Positions 16,239-24,349 of a stretch of 64,000 nucleotides of DNA are shown one piece after another. Where the stretch lies: contig NZ_VLPK01000002.1 in NCBI RefSeq assembly GCF_007558865.1, forward strand, positions 558,001-622,000, in the 5' to 3' direction. Source of the DNA: Mucilaginibacter corticis (GTDB lineage Bacteria > Bacteroidota > Bacteroidia > Sphingobacteriales > Sphingobacteriaceae). The stretch's first letter is position 1; each line of letters opens with the position of its first letter. Under the pieces are notes generated by a model. The model made no database searches. It saw only the letters and a program-made list of their open reading frames with translations, and was not told the DNA's origin. The translations under genes and the position numbers were made by a program.

Positions 16239-19200
16239 TTGAAATTCAATTTTTCACATATCAACCTGTATGATCTTGCCTCACTGGGGACGCTGTTCAC
16301 AGGGGTGACCATCGCTTTGCTTTTAGGGTTTGCTAAAAGGCCGGGTAGGGTAGCCAACCTGTTTTTAAGCCTGGCATTGGTTGTGGTAGTATTGCAGGCT
16401 GCCGGGATTACTTCATTGCTGTTACCGGCACTGGGGCTGTTGTTGTATTTTTATGTACGACAGCTAACATTGCCCGATCGGCAATTCAAACGAAATGACC
16501 TGCTGCATTTTTGCATTTTACCTGCGGGATGCTGGCTGCCAACCTGGGTGGTCTTGTGCTCGGTAATAGTTTATCTATACCTGTCGCAACGGTTGATACA
16601 GGATTTCTATTCCCGGCTGTGCCCGGTACTGATGGACAAGCCCCGTTTTGCCTTCAGGCGGCTGGAAAGAACGCTTTACCTGCTTTGTTTGATGTGCGGA
16701 TTATCCATACTTAATATCGTTTTCTTTTTTGCAATTGCCATCGCGCTGATCGTGATGGCTGCCGAAGCATTGCTGAAACCGGCTGACAGCACCGGCATAG
16801 GCATACCGGCAAATGATACATCGGATGAAAGAATAAGGGCGCGAAGGTTAAAAGAAGCAGTAGCAGCGGCCCGCCTTTACGAAGATGCCGAGCTTACGCT
16901 GGCTACACTGGCAGTGAAACTGGCTATTCATCCGCATGAATTATCACGGATCATTAACGTAGGGCTGAAAAAGAATTTCAGCGATTTTATCAATGAATTT
17001 CGGGTGCGTGAAGTTGCCCGCAAAATGAAGGACCCGGCTTATGATAATCTTACCCTGTTGGGCATCGCATACGAGTCAGGCTTTAATTCAAAAACAACCT
17101 TCAATCGTGTTTTCAGGGAGATCACCGGCAAAACTCCCCTTGAGTATAAAAGCGGTACGAATAAACAGGTACCAATTCATAAGTTGGCACCACAGGCCGG
17201 TATCCGGCCGGTAATATTGCGTCAGGAAATGCCAAAACGCAAATTTATGATCAGGAATTATTTAAAGATAGCTTACCGCCAGTTGCTCAAGCAAAAAATG
17301 TATGGGGTGGTAAAGATCGGGGGCTTTGCCTTCGGGATAGCCGCTTGTTTACTCATTGGCTTGTATATTCATAATGAAATGAGTTTTGATCGCTCTTATC
17401 CAGGTGCCGACCGTATTTTCCGGGTGGTGGGCGATGGCAAAATGAGCCGTGGTTTAGCCTGGCCGGCACCCATGTCCAGAGCGATACAGCAGGATTTTCC
17501 TGAAGTTGAATTTGCCGGGCGCATGAGGCCATTAAACTCATACCTTGGCCATGCCGAATTGCGCCGCGCCGAGGAACCGCAAAATAGTTACGAGCAAGGT
17601 ATCCTTTATATTGACCAATCATTCTTTAGCGCTTTTCAACTACCCATGGTTTACGGGGATGGGGCCACAGCATTAAAAGATCCGCAAACCATGGTGATCT
17701 CTAAGTCCATGGCTGATAAGTATTATCGCGGCAAAAACCCGGTCGGCCACGTTATGTACGTCGACAATGACCAGTCGCATCCCTACCGCATTGGCGGGGT
17801 AATGGCTGATATTCCTGAAAATTCGCATCTGCATCCTTTTAATTTTTTCATCACACTCTCAGGGATGGAATTTGGGGCTGGCGAACAAAACAGCTGGCGC
17901 TGGTTCAACTATGTGCAATACATTAAACTGAAAGCAGGTACCAACGTAGCAGCGTTTGAACAAAAACTGAATACCGATCTCCGGAAAAATTACTGGATAC
18001 CTGAATTTCGTAAAGGGGGCTCGAAAGACGCTGTAAGTGAAGCAGCGAGTTTCCATGTGTACCTGCAGTCCGTACCTGATATTAATTTGCATTCAGGCGA
18101 ATTTCAAGATGGGTTGACCAATGGCGATATCCGTTTTGTCTGGCTGTTCGGCGCTATCGCGCTGTTCATCCTGATCATTGCATGTATCAATTTTATCAAC
18201 CTGTCGACCGCCAAATCTGCCAACCGTGCTAAAGAGGTGGGCCTGCGTAAAGTTGTCGGCTCATACCGTAGCAGCCTAATCGCACAGTTTCTTACCGAAT
18301 CACTGATCTATAGTTTTATCTCATTCATCCTGGGTATTGTTGTGGCCTGGCTGTTATTGCCTTACTTTAATAGTATTTCGGCAAGATCCTTGTCTATGCC
18401 GTGGTTAGAATGGTGGTTTGTTCCGGTTATCCTGTTTTCTACGCTTGTGGTTGGCACGCTTGCCGGTTTATATCCTGCATTTTATCTGTCAGGTTTCAGG
18501 CCGGGACAGGTATTAAAAGGGGCTATCAGCACCGGTAGCAAAAGCCCGATGCTGCGTAATGGGTTGGTGGTTTTCCAGTTTGCGGCCTCAATAATTTTGA
18601 TCATCAGCACGGTTGTTATCTATAACCAGATGCATTTTATACTGAACCGTAAAGCAGGTTTTGAAAAAGACCAGGTAATGGTACTACAAGGCACAAATAC
18701 GCTGGGCGATCAAAATATCCGGAATTTTAAGACAGAGCTTACTAAGATAGCTGTAGTTAAAAGTGCGTCCATAAGCGATTACCTGCCTGTAAACGGCACG
18801 CTACGTAACGGTAATGCCTTCTTTAAAGAGGGGCATGAAAAAATCGACCCTGCTGTGTTGGGGCAAATGTGGCAGGTAGACGATACCTATCTGCAGACAT
18901 TGGGCATCAAACTGGTTGAAGGCAGAAATTTTTCTTACGCTATGGCTGATGATACCGCAGGTAGATCCATTATCATCAATCAAAACATGGTCAAAGCGCT
19001 GGGTTTAAAAAAGCCTATAGGCGCACGCATTTATGATGATGGTATTTTTACAGTGATTGGAGTGGTACAGGATTTTAATTTTGAATCAATGCGAGGCGAA
19101 ATCAGCCCGATGGTACTTCACTTTAGCTTGAGTACTTCTATGATGACCGTCAAGCTTCGCGGCGGAGACATACAGAATGCCATTACCAATGTAAGTGCGT

Positions 19201-19670
19201 TATGGAAGAAATACTCGCCCAACCAGCCTATACGCTACACTTTCCTTGATGAAGAGTTTGCCAATATGTATGCTGATGTAACCCGTACCGGTAAAATATT
19301 TACAAGCTTTGCCGTACTGGCTATTATTATTGCCTGCCTGGGCTTATTTGCCCTATCCGCTTTCTTAGCCGAGCAGCGCAGTAAAGAGATTGGTATCCGT
19401 AAAGTATTAGGCGCAAGCGTGCAGGGTATCACTGCTTTGTTATCAATAGATTTTATAAAACTGGTGCTACTGGCTATTTTAATAGCTTCGCCGATAGCAT
19501 GGTGGGCCATGCACAAATGGCTGCAGGATTTTGCCTACAGGGTTACCATAAGTTGGTGGATGTTTGCCATAGCTGGATTTGGCGCTATTTTTATCGCGCT
19601 GATAACGGTGAGTTTCCAGTCGGTTAAAGCCGCGCTGGCTAATCCGGTAAAAAGCTTAAGGAGTGAATAG
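16239..19670 (+). CDS. Fusion of membrane domain, AraC-type HTH and FtsX-type ABC permease
   Basis: 1143 residues in one uninterrupted frame from a TTG start. Residues 1-190 are hydrophobic, about six segments. Residues about 205-310 are an AraC-type DNA-binding domain (LTLATLAVKLAIHPHELSRI, then GIAYESGFNSKTTFNRVFRE and KTPLEYK, the canonical second helix-turn-helix). From Met337 (MIRNYLKIAYRQLLKQK) the protein reads as a complete ~807-residue Bacteroidota macrolide-export-type permease with two MacB-like periplasmic domains and two FtsX domains (ANRAKEVGLRKVVGSYR; EQRSKEIGIRKVLGAS). No ATPase is adjacent. The permease could also be translated from Met337. Confidence 0.85.
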   Translation: MKFNFSHINLYDLASLGTLFTGVTIALLLGFAKRPGRVANLFLSLALVVVVLQAAGITSLLLPALGLLLYFYVRQLTLPDRQFKRNDLLHFCILPAGCWLPTWVVLCSVIVYLYLSQRLIQDFYSRLCPVLMDKPRFAFRRLERTLYLLCLMCGLSILNIVFFFAIAIALIVMAAEALLKPADSTGIGIPANDTSDERIRARRLKEAVAAARLYEDAELTLATLAVKLAIHPHELSRIINVGLKKNFSDFINEFRVREVARKMKDPAYDNLTLLGIAYESGFNSKTTFNRVFREITGKTPLEYKSGTNKQVPIHKLAPQAGIRPVILRQEMPKRKFMIRNYLKIAYRQLLKQKMYGVVKIGGFAFGIAACLLIGLYIHNEMSFDRSYPGADRIFRVVGDGKMSRGLAWPAPMSRAIQQDFPEVEFAGRMRPLNSYLGHAELRRAEEPQNSYEQGILYIDQSFFSAFQLPMVYGDGATALKDPQTMVISKSMADKYYRGKNPVGHVMYVDNDQSHPYRIGGVMADIPENSHLHPFNFFITLSGMEFGAGEQNSWRWFNYVQYIKLKAGTNVAAFEQKLNTDLRKNYWIPEFRKGGSKDAVSEAASFHVYLQSVPDINLHSGEFQDGLTNGDIRFVWLFGAIALFILIIACINFINLSTAKSANRAKEVGLRKVVGSYRSSLIAQFLTESLIYSFISFILGIVVAWLLLPYFNSISARSLSMPWLEWWFVPVILFSTLVVGTLAGLYPAFYLSGFRPGQVLKGAISTGSKSPMLRNGLVVFQFAASIILIISTVVIYNQMHFILNRKAGFEKDQVMVLQGTNTLGDQNIRNFKTELTKIAVVKSASISDYLPVNGTLRNGNAFFKEGHEKIDPAVLGQMWQVDDTYLQTLGIKLVEGRNFSYAMADDTAGRSIIINQNMVKALGLKKPIGARIYDDGIFTVIGVVQDFNFESMRGEISPMVLHFSLSTSMMTVKLRGGDIQNAITNVSALWKKYSPNQPIRYTFLDEEFANMYADVTRTGKIFTSFAVLAIIIACLGLFALSAFLAEQRSKEIGIRKVLGASVQGITALLSIDFIKLVLLAILIASPIAWWAMHKWLQDFAYRVTISWWMFAIAGFGAIFIALITVSFQSVKAALANPVKSLRSE

Positions 19671-19678
19671 ATTATAAC

Positions 19679-20797
19679 CTACAGTTTTGTAAACCAACCC
19701 TTTTTCCAGAATACAATTACCTGTATAACTGCCAATATGCCCATGCCTATCAACGCGTAAACATATCCATGAGGCGAGTAAAGCTCGGGCATATTATCCG
19801 GCATTTGCTTATTGGTGACCGGGTCTACACGGGCAAAGTTCATCCCGTAAATACCTGCAATAAAGGTAAGCGGGATAAAGATCACCGAAATAATAGTAAG
19901 CACTTTCATGATCTCGTTCATGCGGTTGCTTACCATAGACAGGTACAGGTCAATAATGCTGTTGGTTATTTCCTTGTAGTTTTCTATCAGGTCCATTACC
20001 TGTATACAATGGTCATAAGCATCGTGCAAAAACATTTTGACCTCGGCGGTAACCAGCGGGTTATCGGTGCGTAAAATGTCATTTATCTTGTCGCGCTCGG
20101 GCCAGGTAATGCGGCGTAGTATGATCAGCGTTCGTTTCAACTGCTGTGTATCATACATAATGGTCTTATCGGCGTCGGTATATAAGCGGTCTTCGATCCG
20201 GTCAAGCTCATCGCCAATTTTGGCCAGCAAAACAAAATAAGTATCTATAATAGTGTCAGACAGCGCATAGCACATATAACCCGGCCCTGCGGTACGAATA
20301 GCGCCCTTACTGCCTGCTAAACGGGCTTTTACAGCGGCGAAATGCTCGCCATGGGTTTCTTCAAAGCTGATGATCAGGTTTGCTTTAACTATGGTTGAGA
20401 ACTGGTGATTACATAATTCATTCTCCTCGTTAAAATAAATTTGACGGCTCACGCTAAAAACATAATCATCATACTCGTCAAATTTGGGGCGCTGGTGTGT
20501 ATTGGTAATATCCTCTAACACCAAAGGGTTTATTTTTAAGTACGTGCCAATGTCTTCCATCAGCTTAATATCGTCAAGCCCTTTTATCTGAATCCAGTGA
20601 GTATGGTCTTTGCACTTTGCAAACTGATCAAGTATGATCTTTAAGTCATGGCCCTCGGCAGTTACCAATTCTTTCTCGTTGTATGAATATACGGCTATAA
20701 TGGGTTTCAGCGCGTCTTCAGGAATAATGATGGCTCCCGGCTGGTCGCCTACCTCATGTTTCCGGGTTCTGTACCGTACTCTTTTAATATGGCTCAT
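19679..20797 (-). CDS. corA: CorA-type magnesium/cobalt transporter
   Basis: 372 residues. A large acidic/coiled cytoplasmic domain is followed by two C-terminal transmembrane helices, with the selectivity motif GIYGMNF at the end of TM1 and the conserved IPLTFIAGIYGMNF context. The periplasmic loop carries the MPE-like NMPELY. Pentameric Mg2+/Co2+ uptake channel of the inner membrane. Its start codon overlaps the stop of the upstream WbqC-family gene by one base (TAATG), so the two are probably co-translated. Confidence 0.95.
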   Translation of the reverse strand: MSHIKRVRYRTRKHEVGDQPGAIIIPEDALKPIIAVYSYNEKELVTAEGHDLKIILDQFAKCKDHTHWIQIKGLDDIKLMEDIGTYLKINPLVLEDITNTHQRPKFDEYDDYVFSVSRQIYFNEENELCNHQFSTIVKANLIISFEETHGEHFAAVKARLAGSKGAIRTAGPGYMCYALSDTIIDTYFVLLAKIGDELDRIEDRLYTDADKTIMYDTQQLKRTLIILRRITWPERDKINDILRTDNPLVTAEVKMFLHDAYDHCIQVMDLIENYKEITNSIIDLYLSMVSNRMNEIMKVLTIISVIFIPLTFIAGIYGMNFARVDPVTNKQMPDNMPELYSPHGYVYALIGMGILAVIQVIVFWKKGWFTKL

Positions 20798-21408
20798 TAC
20801 AAATAGTTAATGGTTTGCGGCCCCTGGCTAAATAACAGGTCTACAATGCTTAAATTTTTCATAAACCCGTTACGCTCTTCAAAAACCTGGAAATAAGGTT
20901 TTTGTTCAAATTCATATTCTTTTTTCGGGCTCATGGCATCGCGATAATCATTCAGTTCAGGATATTGGGCCTCATAGGTTTCAGTGTATTGTAAAGGTAA
21001 CTGTATCTTTATAAACTTTAGCAGCAATTGTAAAAGCTGTTGGTTGTAATCAAACAGGTAGGTAAACTGCTTTTGGTAAAACGGCGCGAAATCATCCTCA
21101 TAATATTCAAAATAAGCCGACCGGCGGTAACAGGTTTCCAGGCTCATCCAGTGCAGGCGCTGCCAGTTAAAATCATAACTGATCTTTACATCTTTTACTT
21201 TGGTGTGCACCTTTGAACCCTTGACAACAGGCACAGTAAGCGACAGTATTCCATCCGGCGAGCAGATATTTGCACGGTTACGGTAAGTTTGCTTTGGGAA
21301 ATGCTCCTGGCTTTCTATCAGGATATCAGGCTTGTAAGTAATTAACTTACTGAAATACGCAACAGGCGGAAGATAAAATAAGGGTAATACAGCGCCTTTT
21401 TCAATCAT
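20797..21408 (-). CDS. WbqC family protein
   Basis: 203 residues. The opening LPLFYLPPVAYFSKLI, IESQEHFPKQTYRNRANI, LSLTVPVVKG and a later WQRLHWMSLETCYRRSAYFEYYED are the landmarks of the WbqC-like family, whose members occur in O-antigen or envelope glycan clusters. The exact reaction is unknown to me. It is translationally coupled to corA and divergent from the acyltransferase pair, so a link with envelope biogenesis is plausible. Confidence 0.85.
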   Translation of the reverse strand: MIEKGAVLPLFYLPPVAYFSKLITYKPDILIESQEHFPKQTYRNRANICSPDGILSLTVPVVKGSKVHTKVKDVKISYDFNWQRLHWMSLETCYRRSAYFEYYEDDFAPFYQKQFTYLFDYNQQLLQLLLKFIKIQLPLQYTETYEAQYPELNDYRDAMSPKKEYEFEQKPYFQVFEERNGFMKNLSIVDLLFSQGPQTINYL

Positions 21409-21442
21409 ATATTTTATGTTTGTGGATAAACCAACAAAATTA

Positions 21443-22318
21443 ATGATAAATAAGGGGCTTTCAAGGTTGGGTATATTCTTTTTATACCTGGTTTCCCTAT
21501 TACCTTTTTGGGCCCTTTACCTGGTGGCTGATTGCTTATTTGTAGTGCTTTATTACATTATAGGCTACAGGCGCGATGTTGTGCAGGAAAACCTGCAAAA
21601 TGCCTTTCCTGAAAAGACCGTGGCAGAGCGGAATGATATTGAAAAGAAGTATTTCAGGTTTTTAGCAGATCTGATTATCGAAACTATAAAAATGGTTTCG
21701 ATCTCTGAAAAAGAAATGCTGCGACGGGTGGTTTGTACCAATCCTGAAATTGTGCAAAATTATGAGGCCATTGGCAAAAGCGTTACTGCGGTTGCCGGCC
21801 ATTATTGCAACTGGGAGTGGGCCGGCCTTGGGTTTAGCATTGACACCCGGCTGTTTGTTATTTACAAACCTTTAACAAGCGACGTATTTGATAACTATTT
21901 TATTAAAGTACGTTCGCGTTTTGGCGCTGTGGCTGTAGCTATGAAGCAAACGTTGCGCACCATGGTTGCCCATAAAAATGAATTTACTGTAACCGTTTTT
22001 GCCGGCGACCAAACACCGGTGCGTGAACAAACCAACTATTTCACCGAGTTTTTGAACCAGCAGACAGCCGTATTTTTAGGAATCGAGAAAATTGCTAAAC
22101 TGATCGATTCGGCAGTGATATTTTATGATATGAAACGGGTAAAGCGGGGCTATTACACTTATACCATTGTGCCGTTGATTGAAAACTCGAAAGACAGTGC
22201 TCCGAACGAAATTACCGAGGCTCACGTTAAATACCTCGATTCTATGATCCGTCGCGAACCCCAATACTGGTTATGGTCGCACCGCAGGTGGAAATTCAAA
22301 CCTGAACCTATAATTTAA
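21443..22318 (+). CDS. LpxL/HtrB-like acyltransferase, copy 1
   Basis: About 291 residues. One N-terminal membrane helix (FFLYLVSLLPFWALYLV), the catalytic HX4E motif in AGHYCNWEWAG, and GDQTPVREQTNYFTEFLNQ, as in lipid A late acyltransferases of the LPLAT superfamily. I chose ATG 21443 because the tandem paralog begins at the equivalent residue; an ATG at 21416 would add nine residues. It probably transfers a fatty acyl chain to a lipid A or lipid precursor at the inner membrane. The C-terminus PQYWLWSHRRWKFKP is shared with copy 2. Confidence 0.88.
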   Translation: MINKGLSRLGIFFLYLVSLLPFWALYLVADCLFVVLYYIIGYRRDVVQENLQNAFPEKTVAERNDIEKKYFRFLADLIIETIKMVSISEKEMLRRVVCTNPEIVQNYEAIGKSVTAVAGHYCNWEWAGLGFSIDTRLFVIYKPLTSDVFDNYFIKVRSRFGAVAVAMKQTLRTMVAHKNEFTVTVFAGDQTPVREQTNYFTEFLNQQTAVFLGIEKIAKLIDSAVIFYDMKRVKRGYYTYTIVPLIENSKDSAPNEITEAHVKYLDSMIRREPQYWLWSHRRWKFKPEPII

Positions 22319-22376
22319 CAGTAACATAAAATGAATGTCAAAATATTTAGCTATGGGTCATAAACATTAGCCGGTC

Positions 22377-22408
22377 TTGGCTGTTTTTAAGCTGATATTT
22401 TAGTTTTG
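22377..22408 (+). promoter_or_regulatory. Bacteroidota-type promoter for acyltransferase copy 2
   Basis: TTGG (22377-22380), a 20-nt spacer and TAGTTTTG (22401-22408) match the -33/-7 consensus TTTG...TAnnTTTG well. It lies in the gap between the two acyltransferase genes, so copy 2 can be transcribed alone. Confidence 0.55.
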
Positions 22409-22427
22409 CAAAAAACGATCAGCGGCA

Positions 22428-23309
22428 GTGATAAAAAACGGACTATTAAGATTAGCTATACTTTTATTATATCTCATCTCGTTGTTGCCTTTCTGGCTGT
22501 TATACATTATATCAGACTTTTTATACATCCTGATCTATTACATTGTGCATTACCGCCGCAGGGTAGTAAAAGAAAACCTCAAAAACTCTTTTCCTGAAAA
22601 ATCAAAAGCCGAGCTTAAGGTTATTGAAAAACAGTTTTTTCGGTACTTTGCCGATTTTATCGTCGAGACGGTTAAGGCCATCAGCATCTCAGAAAAAGAA
22701 CTAAGGCGCCGGGTTGTACTAACCAACCCTGAAGTGATGGACAATTATTACGCGCAGGGAAGGAGTATTATTGCGGTAGGCGGGCATTACTGCAATTGGG
22801 AGCTGGCGGGCCTGAATTTTTATTTTTACACTGATAAAAAGTTTATGATTGTTTATAAACCATTATCAAATGCCATATTTGACAAATTTTTTTACCGTAT
22901 CAGGTCGAGGTTTGGAACAATTCCGGTATCTATGCGGCAAACTTTGCGTAAAGTGATCGAGGTAAAAAATGAACTGTCAGCAATTGCTTTACTGGGCGAT
23001 CAAACGCCGTCGCGCGAGGAGGTAAATCAATTTGTTGAGTTTTTAAACCAGCCGACACCGGTGTTCCTGGGGATTGAGAAATTAGCCATGAGTACGGACA
23101 GTGTTGTGGTTTATTATGACATGAAACGCATAAAAAGAGGATATTATAGCTATACATTAATACCTTTGTTTGAGGAACCGAAAAAAACGGCGCCGTTAGA
23201 AATTACAAAAACACACGTGAAACACCTGGAAGATATCATAAAACAAGAACCGCAATACTGGCTATGGTCTCACCGTAGATGGAAGTTTAAACCGGAGGAT
23301 CTGAATTAA
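22428..23309 (+). CDS. LpxL/HtrB-like acyltransferase, copy 2
   Basis: 293 residues from a GTG start. Same layout as copy 1: membrane helix, HYCNWE catalytic motif in GGHYCNWELAG, LGDQTPSREEVNQFVEFLNQ and the PQYWLWSHRRWKFKP ending. The two copies are clearly homologous throughout but well diverged, so they may act on different acyl positions, as LpxL and LpxM do. The stop codon overlaps the ATG of the glycosyltransferase (TAATG). Confidence 0.88.
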   Translation: MIKNGLLRLAILLLYLISLLPFWLLYIISDFLYILIYYIVHYRRRVVKENLKNSFPEKSKAELKVIEKQFFRYFADFIVETVKAISISEKELRRRVVLTNPEVMDNYYAQGRSIIAVGGHYCNWELAGLNFYFYTDKKFMIVYKPLSNAIFDKFFYRIRSRFGTIPVSMRQTLRKVIEVKNELSAIALLGDQTPSREEVNQFVEFLNQPTPVFLGIEKLAMSTDSVVVYYDMKRIKRGYYSYTLIPLFEEPKKTAPLEITKTHVKHLEDIIKQEPQYWLWSHRRWKFKPEDLN

Positions 23310-24349
23310 TGAGTGATTACCCAAAGGTTGCTATTGTAATTTTAAACTGGAACGGACTAAAACACCTGCGCCAGTTTCTTCCTTCAGTATTATCGTCTGT
23401 ATGGCCTAATTTGGATATTGTGGTTGGAGATAATGCTTCTACAGACGGCTCTGTTGAATTTATCAGGGCCGAATATCCAACAATAAGGATCATCCAAAAC
23501 GATGCTAATTATGGCTTTACCGGTGGCTATAACCGTGTATTGGCCCAGGTTGAAGCTGATTATTATATCCTTTTAAACTCGGACGTTGAAGTTAATCCCG
23601 GCTGGATAGCGCCGGTTATCAGCCTAATGGAAAGTGACCCGCTTATTGCCGTTGCGGCACCCAAAATAAAAGCGTTTAACCAGCAGGATAGTTTTGAACA
23701 TGCAGGTGCCGCCGGTGGCTTTATTGATAGTTTTGGTTACCCGTTCTGCCGCGGACGTATTGTAAACGAAACGGAGACAGATACCGGCCAGTACGAGCAA
23801 TCGGGCGAGGTTTTCTGGGCATCTGGCGCATCCATGTTCATTAAAAAGAAATACTGGGATGAGGCCGAAGGATTTGACGAGCGGTTCTTCGCTCACATGG
23901 AAGAGATAGACCTTTGCTGGCGGTTAAAGAACGGCGGTTACAAAGTGATGTACTGCGCGCAATCAGAGATCTTTCATTTAGGCGGCGGGACACTGACCAC
24001 AGAAAATCCGTTTAAAACTTATCTTAATTTCAGGAATAACTTGCTATTGATCAAAAAGAACCTGCCTTTCTGGAAAGGGTTTATTGTGATATCAGCACGT
24101 TATATACTTGATCTGGCAGCGCTGCTGCGCTTTTTAACAGAAGGTAAACGCAAGGATGCCTGGGCCGTTAGCCGCGCACACCAGTACTTTATCAGGCACA
24201 TTTTTGAGCGTGGCGATCATGCATCAAGCACTCACCTGAAAAAGTATAACAGCAAACTAACAGGCATGTACCATGGCAGCATCATGTGGGCCTTCTTCGT
24301 AAAAAAATTAAGAAAGTTTACTGACCTGGATCAGAAACGCTTTTACTAA
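23309..24349 (+). CDS. Glycosyltransferase family 2 (rhamnosyltransferase-like)
   Basis: 346 residues. GT-A fold motifs: VAIVILNWNGLKHLRQFLPSV, VGDNASTDGSVEFI, NDANYGFTGGYN, the metal-binding LLNSDVEVNPGW, and EEIDLCWRLKNGGYKVMY (catalytic base region). The C-terminal third contains a hydrophobic stretch and basic residues suited to membrane association. This subgroup transfers sugars such as rhamnose to cell-surface glycans. Translationally coupled to the acyltransferase, suggesting a joint role in LPS or glycolipid assembly. Its 3' end overlaps the convergent channel gene by 4 nt. Confidence 0.9.
   Translation: MSDYPKVAIVILNWNGLKHLRQFLPSVLSSVWPNLDIVVGDNASTDGSVEFIRAEYPTIRIIQNDANYGFTGGYNRVLAQVEADYYILLNSDVEVNPGWIAPVISLMESDPLIAVAAPKIKAFNQQDSFEHAGAAGGFIDSFGYPFCRGRIVNETETDTGQYEQSGEVFWASGASMFIKKKYWDEAEGFDERFFAHMEEIDLCWRLKNGGYKVMYCAQSEIFHLGGGTLTTENPFKTYLNFRNNLLLIKKNLPFWKGFIVISARYILDLAALLRFLTEGKRKDAWAVSRAHQYFIRHIFERGDHASSTHLKKYNSKLTGMYHGSIMWAFFVKKLRKFTDLDQKRFY

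Noticed and set aside
22406..22597. Second frame at the start of acyltransferase copy 2
   Set aside because: It is out of frame with the homologous gene and has no motif.
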